In this document: one piece after another, positions 45,046 through 56,620 of the stretch
Numbering within the stretch: position 1 is the first letter of the stretch
Layout of the letters: the number at the start of each line of letters is the position of its first letter
Source of the DNA: Tyto alba
Taxonomy: Eukaryota; Chordata; Aves; Strigiformes; Tytonidae
Length of the DNA: 64,000 nucleotides
Assembly (NCBI RefSeq): GCF_018691265.1
Contig: NW_024881298.1
Coordinates: 752,049-816,048, forward strand
Direction: 5' to 3'
Program-made: the position numbers and the translations under genes
The notes under the pieces: model-generated
What the model was told of the DNA's origin: nothing
The model's database searches: none
Seen by the model: only the letters and a program-made list of their open reading frames with translations

Positions 45046-46956
45046 GTGCTCCTGAGCAAGGCTTCCCTGATGCCCCCTGCGAGGGCCAGGGCATGAGGGC
45101 TGCCTTCTGGCGGGGCCAGCTGCAGGGGTGTGCAGCCGGGTGTGCAGGCAGGGGTGCCCAGGGCTGTCCTTCCCAGCAGGGTCCCTGCACCCCAGGGGGC
45201 TGTGTGCTGGGGCAGGGACTCTGCCGCCTGCCAGGGTCAGCACTCTGCCCGGGGAGCTCCCCACGGTTCTGTGGGGAGAAGCTGTGGGGCGAAGGAGAGA
45301 CCCCCGCCAGGGCAGGCTCCTTCTGCTCTCCAGAGGCTGGCTACGTGGATCAGGGATGCTCACAGCTCCAGCTTATGCCCAGCTCATTTCCCAGGGAACT
45401 TGTCACAAATATGTTCAGCTCAGGATATTCTGTTTGTGTATGTTCTTTCTGGACTCTCTGCTTCCAATTTTCTCTGGCTCCTCATGGTGGGAAAGGAAAC
45501 TCAGCTGTGCAGATGAGAGCAGGGGCTGACACACTTAAGCTTTCACAAAGATATTTAATATGAACCTCAGTAAGTGCCTTCAGCCCCCACCAGCCTACAG
45601 AACAGATTAGTGTCACCTTTCCATTTTCATCAGGGTTTGGGTGCCCTGCACACACAGAGTGGCTGCAGGGCAGAGCTGTGCACACAGGGGCTGGGATGGG
45701 GACTGTGAGCACTGGCACGGACGAAACATGGGCTCAAAGACAGAACTGCCAGCCTGGACAGCTCCAGGCAGTGGAGATGTGGGCAGGGATGGAGGGAAAT
45801 GTTAAGGGAAACCCTGCTGCAGGGTAGACTCCTTCCCTGAGCAACACTCCTCTTGTCTCCTCTGCCACCCAGCACAGCCCTTAGCCCGTCACCTCCTGGC
45901 CCAGCAGCCCAGCAGAAGGGATGAAGTGCATCTCTGCTTCCAGGGGCCCAGTTCCCGCTGAGCAGGGCCTGAGGGCGTCTGTCCTGCATTGCTGCTGTCT
46001 GGGAGGGGCTGTGCAGAGCTGCAGAAGGGAAAGGCTTTCCTGAGTGCCCGTCTGTCCCTCTCCTCACCTTGCTCAGAGATCTTTGTGTTGCTGACAGGCT
46101 CTCTGGGAAGGGGGTTTCAGCTGCAGAGTCAGGCACAGAGCTTGGGAGCCCTCCTCTGCAGATGTGCCCCCAGCAATGAGGTGTCCCAGCTTTCCTCTAA
46201 GCCGTGAAGCTCTGGGCAATGCAGTCTGTGAGGCTGGGCCAGGAGCTGGCTCTCCCTTAAGAAGTTGCCGTGGTTCGGACCCTTGGCTCTCTCCTTGGGG
46301 TGTCCATCCCAACTGTCTGCTGCTTCCAGGGGACTCTGTGAGCCGTGGGTGTCATGGCTAAAGGGGTGCTGAGAACTTGGAGAAAGGGTGAGACATTGGT
46401 GCTCTGCAGGGATCCCTCTGCTCTCAGCAGTGTCTGATTGCTTTTCAGGATAAGACGGGAGTGTAATCACCCTCAGACTCAGAAATATGCAAGTCCAGGG
46501 CAGCTGGGAACAAGACAGAAGGACAGACCTGCTGCTCTCTCTCTGCACTAAGGCACAGCCAATTGTCTCACCTCACAGGACTCAATCTGCTCTCCCTGAG
46601 TGCAGCAGAAAACCCTCTCAACCTGCCTTTTTTTTTTTCTGTTCCTTAGCGCCGGCAGAACAGATGCTGAAAAACCCATCTGGGTTTGGGACAGGTTTTT
46701 TTCTGACAAAGTCAGAGAAAGGGACAACTCCTCTACATACAGCAGGCAAAGACACTTTCCCTCCTGTCACGCTTGGGAATCACCAAACAGATCTTCAGCT
46801 ACAGAACTGAAGGAAGATCTCTGACAAGAAAAGGGAGTGGCATGAATCATCAGGGACAGGTTTAGGAGAATGGATTTTGACTTATCTCAGAGAAGTCTAT
46901 CCTAACTTGTCAGTGTCTTTTCTCCTTGAACAGGCTCTCATGTTTGGTGAAAGCAA

Positions 46957-47892
46957 ATGTTTAATTGTAGCTCCATCACCGAATTTCTCCTCCTGGCATT
47001 TGCAGATAGACAGGAGCTGCAGCTCTTGCACTTCTGGCTCTTCCTGGGCATCTACCTGGCTGCCCTCCTGGGCAACGGCCTCATCATCACCGCCATCGCC
47101 TGCGACCACCACCTCCACACCCCCATGTACTTCTTCCTCCTCAACCTCTCCCTGCTCGACCTGGGCTCCATCTCCACCACTCTCCCCAAATCCATGGCTA
47201 ATTCCCTCTGGGACACCAGGAACATCTCCTATGCAGGATGTGCTGCCCAGAACTTTTTCTTTGTTTTCTTCACTGCAGCAGACTTTTCTCTTCTCACCAT
47301 CATGTCCTACGACCGCTACGTTGCCATCTGCCAACCCCTGCACTACGGGACCCTCCTGGGCAGCAGAGCTTGTGTCCACATGGCAGCAGCTGCCTGGGGC
47401 ACTGCGTTGCTCAATTCTCTCCTGCACACAGCCAACACATTTTCCCTACCACTCTGCCAAGGCAATGCTGTGGACCAGTACTTCTGTGAAATCCCCCGGA
47501 TCCTCAAGCTCTCCTTCTCAGACTCCTACCTCAGGGAAGTTGGGCTCCTTGTGGTTAGTGTCTGTTTAGCATTTGGGTGTTTTGTTTTCATAGTGCTGTC
47601 CTATGTCCAGATCTTCAGGGTTGTGCTGAGGATCCCTTCTGAGCAGGGACGGCACAAATCTTTTTCCACATGTCTCCCTCACCTGACTGTGGTCTCCCTG
47701 TTAATCAGCACTGTCATGTTTGCCTACCTGAAGCCCCCCTCCATTTCCTCCCCATCCCTGGACCTGGTGGTGTCATTTCTGTACTCGGTGGTGCCTCCAG
47801 CAGTGAACCCCCTCATCTACAGCTTGAGGAACCAGGAGATCAAGGATGCACTCAAGAAGCTGATTCAGTCAATTGACTCTCAGCAGGAATGA
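46957..47892 (+). CDS. Olfactory receptor, family-14-like (avian gamma-c type), intact
   Basis: Single coding exon of 311 residues, a rhodopsin-like odorant receptor of the plasma membrane in olfactory neurons, expected to signal through Golf. Visible marks: an N-glycosylation site at N3; GN in TM1 at 39-40; PMYFFL at 56-61; C94 for the extracellular disulfide; SYDRYVAIC at 117-125 after TM3; SFSTCLPHL leading into TM6; and PLIYSLRNQEIK ending TM7. Length and motif order are normal. The ATG at 46957 aligns with the start of relatives. A splice-acceptor-like CTCCTTGAACAG lies at about 46923-46934, as OR genes commonly have a 5' UTR intron. AATAAA near 48135 may be the poly(A) signal. The sequence type is the one that expanded greatly in birds. 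The exact ligand is unknown. Confidence 0.95.
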   Translation: MFNCSSITEFLLLAFADRQELQLLHFWLFLGIYLAALLGNGLIITAIACDHHLHTPMYFFLLNLSLLDLGSISTTLPKSMANSLWDTRNISYAGCAAQNFFFVFFTAADFSLLTIMSYDRYVAICQPLHYGTLLGSRACVHMAAAAWGTALLNSLLHTANTFSLPLCQGNAVDQYFCEIPRILKLSFSDSYLREVGLLVVSVCLAFGCFVFIVLSYVQIFRVVLRIPSEQGRHKSFSTCLPHLTVVSLLISTVMFAYLKPPSISSPSLDLVVSFLYSVVPPAVNPLIYSLRNQEIKDALKKLIQSIDSQQE

Positions 47893-48954
47893 CTGCTCAT
47901 GTCTCTTCAGAAGTCATTTGCAATTCTTATCCGAAAACGTATCTCTTCAAAATAATTTCCAATTTGTCTCTGAATACTTCTTTGTATTCAGCATTTTGTC
48001 TATGAAAATATTATTTCTTCTAAAATGTCTGCATCCGCTCCTCTTCCTCAGAGACATGAACCAGCCTCTCTGACCCAGAACCCTTTCTACATGTGTCTGG
48101 TAGGACAGTACAGCTGGCCTCCCATGCCGCGTATCTGTAATAAAAGGATTTTCTCAGTGCTGATATCTGGAGGTTGATCTGTTCTTCCAAAGATGAGGTC
48201 AGGAACATGCTGAAGGAATTGCCCCTCTGAGCGTGCTGCTGTGCTGGGGTTCTCCAGGGGTTCAGGGCAGGAGGGCATGGGGGGATGTGTTAGGGAATAG
48301 GCCTGTGCTGCCCCTTCACGTGGGGGTGCCCAGTGCAATGGAAATGATGGCTGATCCATGGGGATCTACCTGGGACATCTCCCCATGGCTTTCAGCCACC
48401 ACTGCCCTGCAGAGCAGCACCGCCAGCTCAGGGCCGTGCCTGAGGTGACATCCCGCGACAAGAGCAGACCTATTTCTGGAGGCACCAGTTTGGGCAGCTT
48501 TTCTCTCGCTGGCACAGCAGGAGCTGCCTGGGGAGCCCCCAGTGCAGGAGTCTTGTGCTGGGGAGAGGGACAGGCACAGAGGGGCTGCCAGCACTGGGCA
48601 ATCAGGATCTCTTGGAGAGAAGAGCAGCAGAGAGAGGGAGACGCTGGCCTGCGTCTGCTCATGCCATGGCTGGCCCCAGCCCTGGGGCTGATGGGGAGGC
48701 TGAGAGCCCCGTGTGCCCCAGGAGCTGCTGTGACCTTCCGAGGGGCTGGGGCTGTGGGCTGAGTGCCCAGAGCTCTGCAGCACCCTGCGCTGGGAAATGC
48801 CATGGGGCCAGCCAAGATGGGCTGTTGTGCTGGGATGGGCTGGGGAGTGTGTGGTAGAGATGGGGAGTGCTGGGGAGGTTCTGGACTAGGGTGGAAAGTG
48901 TCCGGGAAAGAATGCCATCGCACAGTGAGCAGGCAGAGAGAGCACTCATGCTAG
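47893..48954. other. OR downstream region; inverted partner of 14700-15045
   Basis: Contains a plausible OR poly(A) signal near 48135. The part at 48430-48780 is similar to 14700-15045 in reverse complement. No other gene is seen. Confidence 0.6.
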
Positions 48955-50282
48955 TGTTTACAATTGCAAATAGAAGTTATCTATACAAAGCAGATAATCA
49001 GGCACTTCTTTATTCCAGCGCTGTGGCACACAGGACATAGCTCCACCAACGACATGTTCACCAACAGGCACAAAGCACAACATAGTTATACACTTTTTCA
49101 GCAGAGTCATGGTTACTGTTGTGATTTGATCCTGGTCGGCAGCCAACCACCCCGCATATGCTCACCCACCCTTCCCCCCAACCTGGGAATGGAGGAGGGA
49201 ATTGGAGAGGGAAAGGGAGACTCACAGGCTGAGATAGAAAGAGTTTAATAATGCTAATAAAACAAAAACAGTGACAGTAATAGAAAATATAAACCGGCAA
49301 TGCACAATGCAATTGCTCACCACCTGCTGACCAATACCCAGCCCGTTCCCGGCTAGTGATCCTGAAATAAAGATCCTACAATCACAATTACGGAAGCGAG
49401 AGGGAGAGACGCCTTCCGACTGCCCCTCCTCTATATAGTGAGCATGACGTTCCATGATGTGGAATATGTCATTGACCAATTTGGGTCTGGTGCTCTGGCA
49501 GTGCTCCCTCCCTGTCTCTTGTTCACTTGTGCACGGGCAGGACATGGGGAGTTGGAGATTCCTTGAAATCCCAGTAGCAGCCAAAAACATGTGTGCTATC
49601 AGCATTCTTCTCATACCAAACCCAATGCTGAGTCTAAAACACAGCAGTATTCTAGTTACCAAAAAGGAACATTAACTCTATTCCAGCCCAAACCAGGACA
49701 GTTACATAAGATGAACAATATTAATAAAGTTTAATTTGACCTTAATAATGATTGGCTTTCAGTTACCTCACCTTACCTCTATTCCTATTCTACAGAAATC
49801 ATGGGTCATCTTTACTGATTGACTGGAATAGAATGAGGGGAGGGTAATGATTAGCATATTTATGTTATTTACTGGAAATCATTATCATATACTAATGTCT
49901 CTAACACATGCGTGGTTATATTGGACGGGGCTCCTCTGGTGGTCGTCGATAGTCTTCCTCACTTTGGCTGCTGATTGAACTCCATCCCTGTGCATGCTCA
50001 TTTCTTCTTTGGTTGATCTTCCCAACCAAAACAAGCATCTTCTGGTACTTATTGTTTTGACTCAAGGTCCATAACCACTACCCATTGTTTTAATTCGCAT
50101 TCCGTAACGATTCTCATAGTGATCAAGGCACACACCATAGTAGCTACCTATTCCTAAGGGCCTTAACGTGCTTTATATTCTCATAGCTGCTATAACTCCA
50201 TTTTAAAATCAAAATCATATTGTAAACTAAAATCAAAATACTAATCTAGGATTCAAACTATTTTATTAGGGTAACTGCAACA
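48955..50282 (-). repeat. ERV-D 3' LTR, interrupted
   Basis: Plus strand TGTTTACAATTGC...AACTGCAACA, with the inner part 49112-49705 taken by the ERVL solo LTR and its target duplication. A polypurine tract (complement of TTTCCCCCCC) abuts it at 50283. TTTATT near 49008 gives AATAAA on the minus strand. Confidence 0.8.
49117..49700 (-). repeat. ERVL solo LTR nested in ERV-D LTR
   Basis: 584 bp, minus-strand reading TGTCCTGGTTTGGGCTGGAA...ACAACA, with GTTAC on both sides (49112-49116 and 49701-49705), a 5-bp duplication. It is the same family as the LTRs at 40113 and 63129. Minus-strand TATATAG near 49433. Confidence 0.95.
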
Positions 50283-50596
50283 TTTCCCCCCCTTTGAAAG
50301 GATTGATAATCATACCCAATACTTTCACATATTCAAATTGTGGTCTCACTGAATGCCAAATTGTCATATGATGGTGGATCTTTTAATGACTGGTCTCGTT
50401 GCCTCGCCGCTGCTTGTAAAATCATTTGATTAAACTCTGCTTTATGGGTCAATTCATTTTTCACAATTGCATGTCAGACCAAGCCCTACGAACACCATCG
50501 GTCACCTGTGTCAGGCCTGATAATGATTTTTTTTCCTTCATGTTTCCACCATCATAGACTATAAAAATTACAGAAAAACAAAATTCAAATATTTAA

Positions 50597-53500
50597 TCAT
50601 GCTTCAAAGTCAATTGTTAAGTTTTCCAGGTCTCCAGTCACTCTCCAGTTTGTAGATGATGGCTTCTTTATTCTGGTATAATGGATCCAGGCATCTGATT
50701 CAGCAATCTTGATTGTGGTGAATGTAGTTAGCAGCACTTGGCAAGGTCCCTTCAACTTCTCTTGTAGGGGCTCCGTTGTCCAGGTCTTTATGCAGACACA
50801 GTCCCCAGATTGGAAGTCTTGTACGGCATTCCACACCACCACACTCCAGAGTTTAACTAAAGTTTTTCCAAGGGAAATCAAGTAATTATATACTTTTTAT
50901 TTTCTTGTTACATGAATATTTGGATTGGGTTCCAGCGTCTCATATGGTTTTCCATAAAGTAATTCATAGGGGCTGGCTGACATCTCACTCCTCGGCTGTA
51001 TTCTAATATGTAGTAATGCCAGTGGGAGTGCTCGAGGCCATTTCAAGTTAACTTCTTGACATCTTTTGCTAATTTGTCTCTTTAAAGTCTAATTCATTCT
51101 TTCTACTTTTCCACTGGATTGTGGTCTCCAGGGAGCATGCAAAACCCAGGTTATCCCTAAAGCTTTGCTCGTGTCCTGCACCACAGTTGCTATAAAATGC
51201 CGTCTCCTATCTGATGATATTCCAATGGGCACCCCAAATCTTGGGATTATTTTTTATAACAGCCACTTAACTGTTTCCTTAGCTTGATTTGTGTGACAGG
51301 GAAATGGCTTCCGTCCATCCATAAAAAAGTATCAACCCCAGCCAGAACATACCGATAACCTTTGCATTTGGGTAATTCTGTAAACCAAACTGCCAATAAT
51401 CACCAGGTTCTACTCCTGTTTTTAATTTGCCTATTTGAACCTTTTTTTGTACCCCCGGATTATTCTTTAAACATACTTTGCACTTTGCAGCAACTGATTT
51501 AGGATTTCTAACATGCTTACTGTTATTATGTGCCTCTTCAGGAATGTCACCAGGGCTTCTACACCCCAATGGCATTCCTGATGTTTTACCTGTTAGTATT
51601 GCCCTCATAATTAATGGGGGCACACTCACCTGAACTTCAGAGGTTGTCCACCATCCCTCTGGATTTTTCTCTGCACTTAGGAATTGATGTAATTTTTAAT
51701 TTTCTTTTGAATATCTTGGTGGTTCCTTAAGGGGAATTACAGTTCTAGTAGGAATTACTGCCATTTGTAACCCTCATTGTTTAGCTGCATTCTTAGCAGC
51801 TTGCTCTGCCAATCTATTTCCTTCTGCTACTTTTGTATTTCTGGAGTGATGTGCTTTACAGTGCATGGTTGCTATTTGGGCCAGCTCTTGGACTGCCAGT
51901 AACAATTGTAAGATTTCCTTTTGATGCTTAATATTTGCCCCCTGGGAGGACAATAGTCCTCGTTCTTTCCATGAACACGATTCACTCCAAAAGCCTATTT
52001 TGAATCTGTCCATATGTTCACTTTCTTTCCTTTACTTAGTTCCAGAGCTCACGTCAAGGCAATCAATTCTGCCTTCTGTGCTGATGTAGCGTTGGGCAGT
52101 GCATTTGCCTCTATCACAGTATTTTCAGTTGTTACCATGTATCCTGCGTAGTGAGTTCCATTCTGTACAAAGCTACTGCCATCCCTGAACAGGGTCATTC
52201 ACATTCAGGGTTTTCAAGAGGGACATCCTTCGTGTCTTCTCAGCTGGAATACACATGCTCAATAGTCGTTATGCAGTCATGCTCGGGTCCTTCTTCCTCC
52301 TGTGAAACACTTAGGAAAACTGCAGGGTTTACAAGGTTAGTTGTTTTTAGGACCACATCATCTTGTTCTGTAAGGATTACCTGATTTTTCATCATTCTGC
52401 TGGGGATAACCAATACCCCCCTTTTTGTTCCAGCACTGTAACAGCCATATGTGGAACAGAAACTGTGAGGATTCTGCCCAAGTTGATCTTTCTGGCTTCT
52501 TGTATCAATATTCCTGTTGCCGCTACTGCCCGCAAGCAGGAGGGCCATCCTTCGCTCACCGTGTCCAGTTCTTTAGAAAAGTTCCCCACAGGTCTCTTCC
52601 AGCTTCCCATCCTCTGGGTCAGGGCTCCCAGGGCAAGGTGCTGTCATTCATGGACAAACAACTGGAAGTCTTTAGTTAAATCAGGCAATCCTAAAGCTGG
52701 TGCTGACATTAGAGATTGTTTAAGTTTATGAAAGGCCTCTTCTTGTTGTCGGCCCCACATGAAAGGAACAGACCTCTGGGCCTCATATAATGGTTTGGCT
52801 ATCAGGCCATAATTCATAATCCAGAGATGGCACCATCCAGCCATTCCCAGAAATTCTCTTAATTCCTGCACAGTTCAGGGCTCAGGAATAGCACCAATTG
52901 CTTCCTTTTGGTCAGTCCCCAACTTCCTCTGTCCCTCTGAAATCTCAAAGCCTAAATATATTACAGTTTGGCTTGTTATCTGGGCTTCCTTCTTAGACAC
53001 CTTATATCCATCAAGTCCCCAAAAGTTTAAGAGTTCAATGGTTACCTGAATACAGGTTGACTTTTTTTCAGTATCTACTAAAATGTCATCCATGTACTGT
53101 AAGAGCAAGTGTTCTGCTCACTGGGTCACTGTTTTTTTCCTTTGTCCAGATCTCCAATTCCTTCTCTAGCTGGCTACCGAAGATTGCTGGCTATTCTTAA
53201 ATCCTTGGGGTAGTCATATCAGCATCAGTTGTACTTTACACCCTGTTTGTGGGCTCTCCCACTCAAAAGCAAACAGTTTACAACTTTTCTGTTCAAGGGA
53301 TATGCAAAAGAAAGCGTCTTTCAAATCAAGCACTGTAAACCACTGTTATGTTTCTTTAAGGGCAGTCAGTAAGGTATACGGATTTGCCACTACCGGGTGG
53401 ATGTCTTTCACAATTTGATTTATAGCTCTCAAGTCCTGTATCAATCTATACTCACCCATGGGCTTCTGTAGTGGTAAAATAAGGGTATTATATTCTGACT

Positions 53501-53636
53501 CACACCCTCCTAAAATCTTATATTCAAGAAGTTATCAATCATCTTCCTAATTCTCTGGTTTTTGATCTTAAAAGGTTCCTGAACCATTTTATCCTCTATA
53601 ATGAGACACATCACTTGATTAATCAGCCCACATTCT
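50597..53636 (-). pseudogene. pol: ERV-D pol, decayed
   Basis: Gamma-like pol in many broken frames. RT lies at about 52640-53620, with LLQYMDDILV at the active site (YMDD, where ERV-A has YVDD). Connection-domain pieces are at 52240-52870 and RNase H pieces at 51774-52240. Integrase pieces are at 50900-51640. The integrase C-terminus at 50597-50881 reads [16 protein letters not shown] followed by a Trp-Ile-His motif. No intact enzyme remains. Confidence 0.88.
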
Positions 53637-53640
53637 TTTG

Positions 53641-54025
53641 GCCAACTCCGATGTTGTCTGAGCTGTGTGACCATGCAGGGTGAGGACACGCTCCAGTGGG
53701 TGTGTGGGACAGAGCCCAGTCTCCTGGAAGGGAGCTGAGACCTGCAGGCTCAGGAGAGAGGAGGCCAGTTTCTACCCATGGGCAGACTGTCAAGGTGTCC
53801 CAGGGCATTGATCACCCCCCATCCTCTCCCATCAGCCATTTTCAGCTCTGGCCAGTTGATCCAGTTTATGGGTGTTTTTGCTCTGTGGCCACCTCCTTCC
53901 TCCTGCTGGTCCTGGTGCCTGTGCTGGGGAAGAGCCAGCCCTGCCCCAATCTCCCTTCTTGCCCAGCCCTTGGCAGACCCCAGAGCAGGGCTGTCTGTGA
54001 ACCCTTGTTCGGGACACGGTTGGGG
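53641..54025. other. Unassigned sequence between ERV-D and duplicon E
   Basis: No match seen to the corresponding part left of duplicon D, and no gene recognised. Confidence 0.4.
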
Positions 54026-56359
54026 CTTGGGAAGGAATGGGAAATGGGTGGGTTGCAAAATCATGATGGCTGGTAGGGATGGATGCTGAGATCTTGCCTA
54101 GGGGATCCCGTGGGGGATGTTTCCTCAGTCCAAATACACCCTGTCCTGTGCATTGTCAGTTGAGGGAGGACTGTGGGGGCATGTGTTGGGCAGTGGGGCT
54201 GCACTGGTGCAGGGATGGGTCACAGGTGGGAGCCACAGCCCAATGCTCAAGAAGTGGAAGCAAGGACAGGCGATGAAGGAGGAATTTAGAAATATGTCCT
54301 GAGCATGAGGGTATGTGTTTAGGAAAGCCAAAGCTCCCCTGGATCTGATGGGGTCTGCAGGCAACATCAAGAGCAAAATGAAGAGCTTCAGTCCCTGTGT
54401 TTGAAGTAAAAGGCTGAACAAGGCACATGCCAGTTGCTGCTGAATGGGGAGGGGGATTCATAGCATCAGAGACAGGTGGGGATGAGTGAGTCAACATCTT
54501 CCTTGCTTTAGGCTTTACTAACCAGTTCTCCCAGGCCTCTGCTCAGTGACAGGGCTCCTCTTGACAGGCTTCCTCAGCCTGGAGAAGGGATGGCTGAGGG
54601 GCATGGCATAGCAAAGGGGGCCTCACCTTCCTCCCCATGAGGCTAGCCAAGCCTTGGAACAAGCACTGGCCACCCTGAGAGGCTGTGAAGTCCTCCATCC
54701 ATACAGGTTTTAGAGACCTGGATGGACCAAGCCCTAAGAACAGAAGTCTCACCATATACCTGACCCTACTTTGAGCAGAGAAGTTTCCCATAGACCTCCC
54801 AAGGTCTATGCTGAGCCTCAGTGACCTTATCCTATGATGTCCTGTCTGATATGTGATCAGCCAATGACACAACAGATGCTTATGGGGCCCGGATCCTCCT
54901 GTGTTTACGTGACCAGCTAAGGCAAGTCAGGTGAATGTCTTCTCCACTCCACTGACTGCAAGGGGAGCCTGGAGGCACTGCCTCAGGCAGCTCTACATTA
55001 CCACTGAAGCTCACTGCATCCAGCTTTAACACCCTCAAAGGCCATGGGCTGCACCCTGAAGCTCCTACACGCAGGGTTTGGGAATCAGGGAAGCTGAATG
55101 AAACCTCTGACTTACATACAATACCAGTGTTCATGGACAGCAAGGAGTTTCTGGTGTATTCCCAGTTCATGTGGACTCCAATCACAAATGGGATTTGTCT
55201 CCTTTTGTTTCAGACAACCACTCTTTGGGTGTCTGTCCACTCTTGCTCATACAGGCTCCTATTCCAGTTGACAGTGGGACTTCACCCTCCTCCACTGTAA
55301 TTCACCCTCACAGCACTTTTAAATCACTTGGTTCCTTTGCTGTCTTGGCCTCCAGGAACCTGATCAGCCCTCGCACAGCCTGGGTATTGGCTCACTCCTG
55401 GGCATTTCTCTGCGGGTGAGCCCCCTCCGAGGTGAAGTCCCAGGTGTGGTTCTGAGGTGACATGCTGCTCAGTACCAGGTCTGATCCAGAGGAGATAGGG
55501 CTGAGCAGGGTGTCCCTGAGCGTAGCCTGCCCTCCTGCCTGCTGCAGCTGGTCGGGTGGCTGTAACAGAGGGTTCCTCAGAGCCAGCACCCAGACAGGTC
55601 CCTGGTACCTGCCCCGGCCCTCCCTTTTCTGGCACAGGCAGTCGATGACTGGCTAGGGCTGGACTCTGACACCCACACACAATGCAGAACTGGATGAGGA
55701 TGTGAATGCTGAGGGCAGCCATGGCTGCAGTGACCATGGCAGGGAAAAAAGACAAGCAGCAGAATCACAGCCTTGCACTGCAGCACAGCACATTCACAAC
55801 GTTGAGCATCTGCTTGGTGGGATCCTGGAGAGCCAAGATCCATGGAGCCAAAGATCTTGGATCTTTGTGGATAACAGCACCAAACCCAACAAACACATCA
55901 GTCTGATGTGCTGGGATTTGAGCGGGGCCTAGCTGGAGCATAGTAGGGTTGGGCAGGGATTTTCTGGCTGAAGAGATCAAACACCAGAAGGCATTGCACA
56001 AGGGTGGAAGAGGGAACAGGTTGTCCAAGAGACAGATACAGAGATGGCCTTGGGGTAAAGGGGTGGAGGCAGGAATGCCAAAGCTCAGCCAGAGCTGGAA
56101 TTAGCAAGGAATGGGGATAGCAACCAGAAAGCTTTCTCTGAATTCACTGGCGGAATAAGGAGTCAGCTTAGGAAAAGAGTCTCATGGCTCAGTGGGGCAG
56201 CACGTATTGTGGTAAAGACCTGGAAAATGATGAAGAAATCCTTGTTTTCCCATCTTCTTCTCCCTGTAAGATCTGCCACCATGACCTCCCTGGTCCCAAC
56301 ACCTGTGCTAGCAGGGCTGCCCCCATGGCAGAGGAAGATGTGTCTGGGGAGCACTCACA

Positions 56360-56620
56360 GCACTTGGGCACACACAGGTCCATGGGACCAGAGGGGATGT
56401 GCCCAAGGGTGCTGGGAGAGCTGGCTGGTGTCATTGCAACGCTGCTCCTGGTCACTTTGAAATGTCAGGGCAAACAGGGAGTTCTCTGGTGACTGGGAAA
56501 AGGCAGGCAGTGCACCCATTTTCATGCAGGGCAAGAACGAGCATCCATGGAACTACAGGCTGGTCAGACACATCTCAGTCCCTGGGAAGGTGATGGAGCA
56601 AATTCATTCAAGTAGTTCCT
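56360..56620 (+). mobile_element. CR1 LINE reverse-transcriptase fragment (copy in E)
   Basis: Same fragment as 27030-27300, duplicated with its surroundings. It carries broken frames with SMGPEGMCPRVLGELAGVI. Confidence 0.75.

Larger units (their letters stand above)
43501..47900 (+). repeat. OR duplicon, copy C
   Basis: Direct counterpart of 18361-22760. It contains the GC-rich block with GAG repeats and a donor-like site near 44932, and the intact receptor. The 271-residue frame at 44748-45563 runs through this GC-rich block and is not conserved as a frame in copy B. Confidence 0.85.
48955..53640 (-). mobile_element. ERV-D: old gamma-like provirus, 5'-truncated
   Basis: Minus-strand element with one LTR (48955-49116 plus 49706-50282, split by a solo LTR), a polypurine tract and a decayed pol. 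Gag and the 5' LTR are missing; the right edge near 53640 falls into unrelated sequence. Env is not recognisable in 50290-50596. Confidence 0.85.

Noticed and set aside
44748..45563. 271-residue plus-strand open frame
   Set aside because: It lies in the GC-rich duplicon block, is driven by GAG repeats and a lack of stops in GC-rich sequence, and the equivalent frame is not kept in copy B. No known motif.
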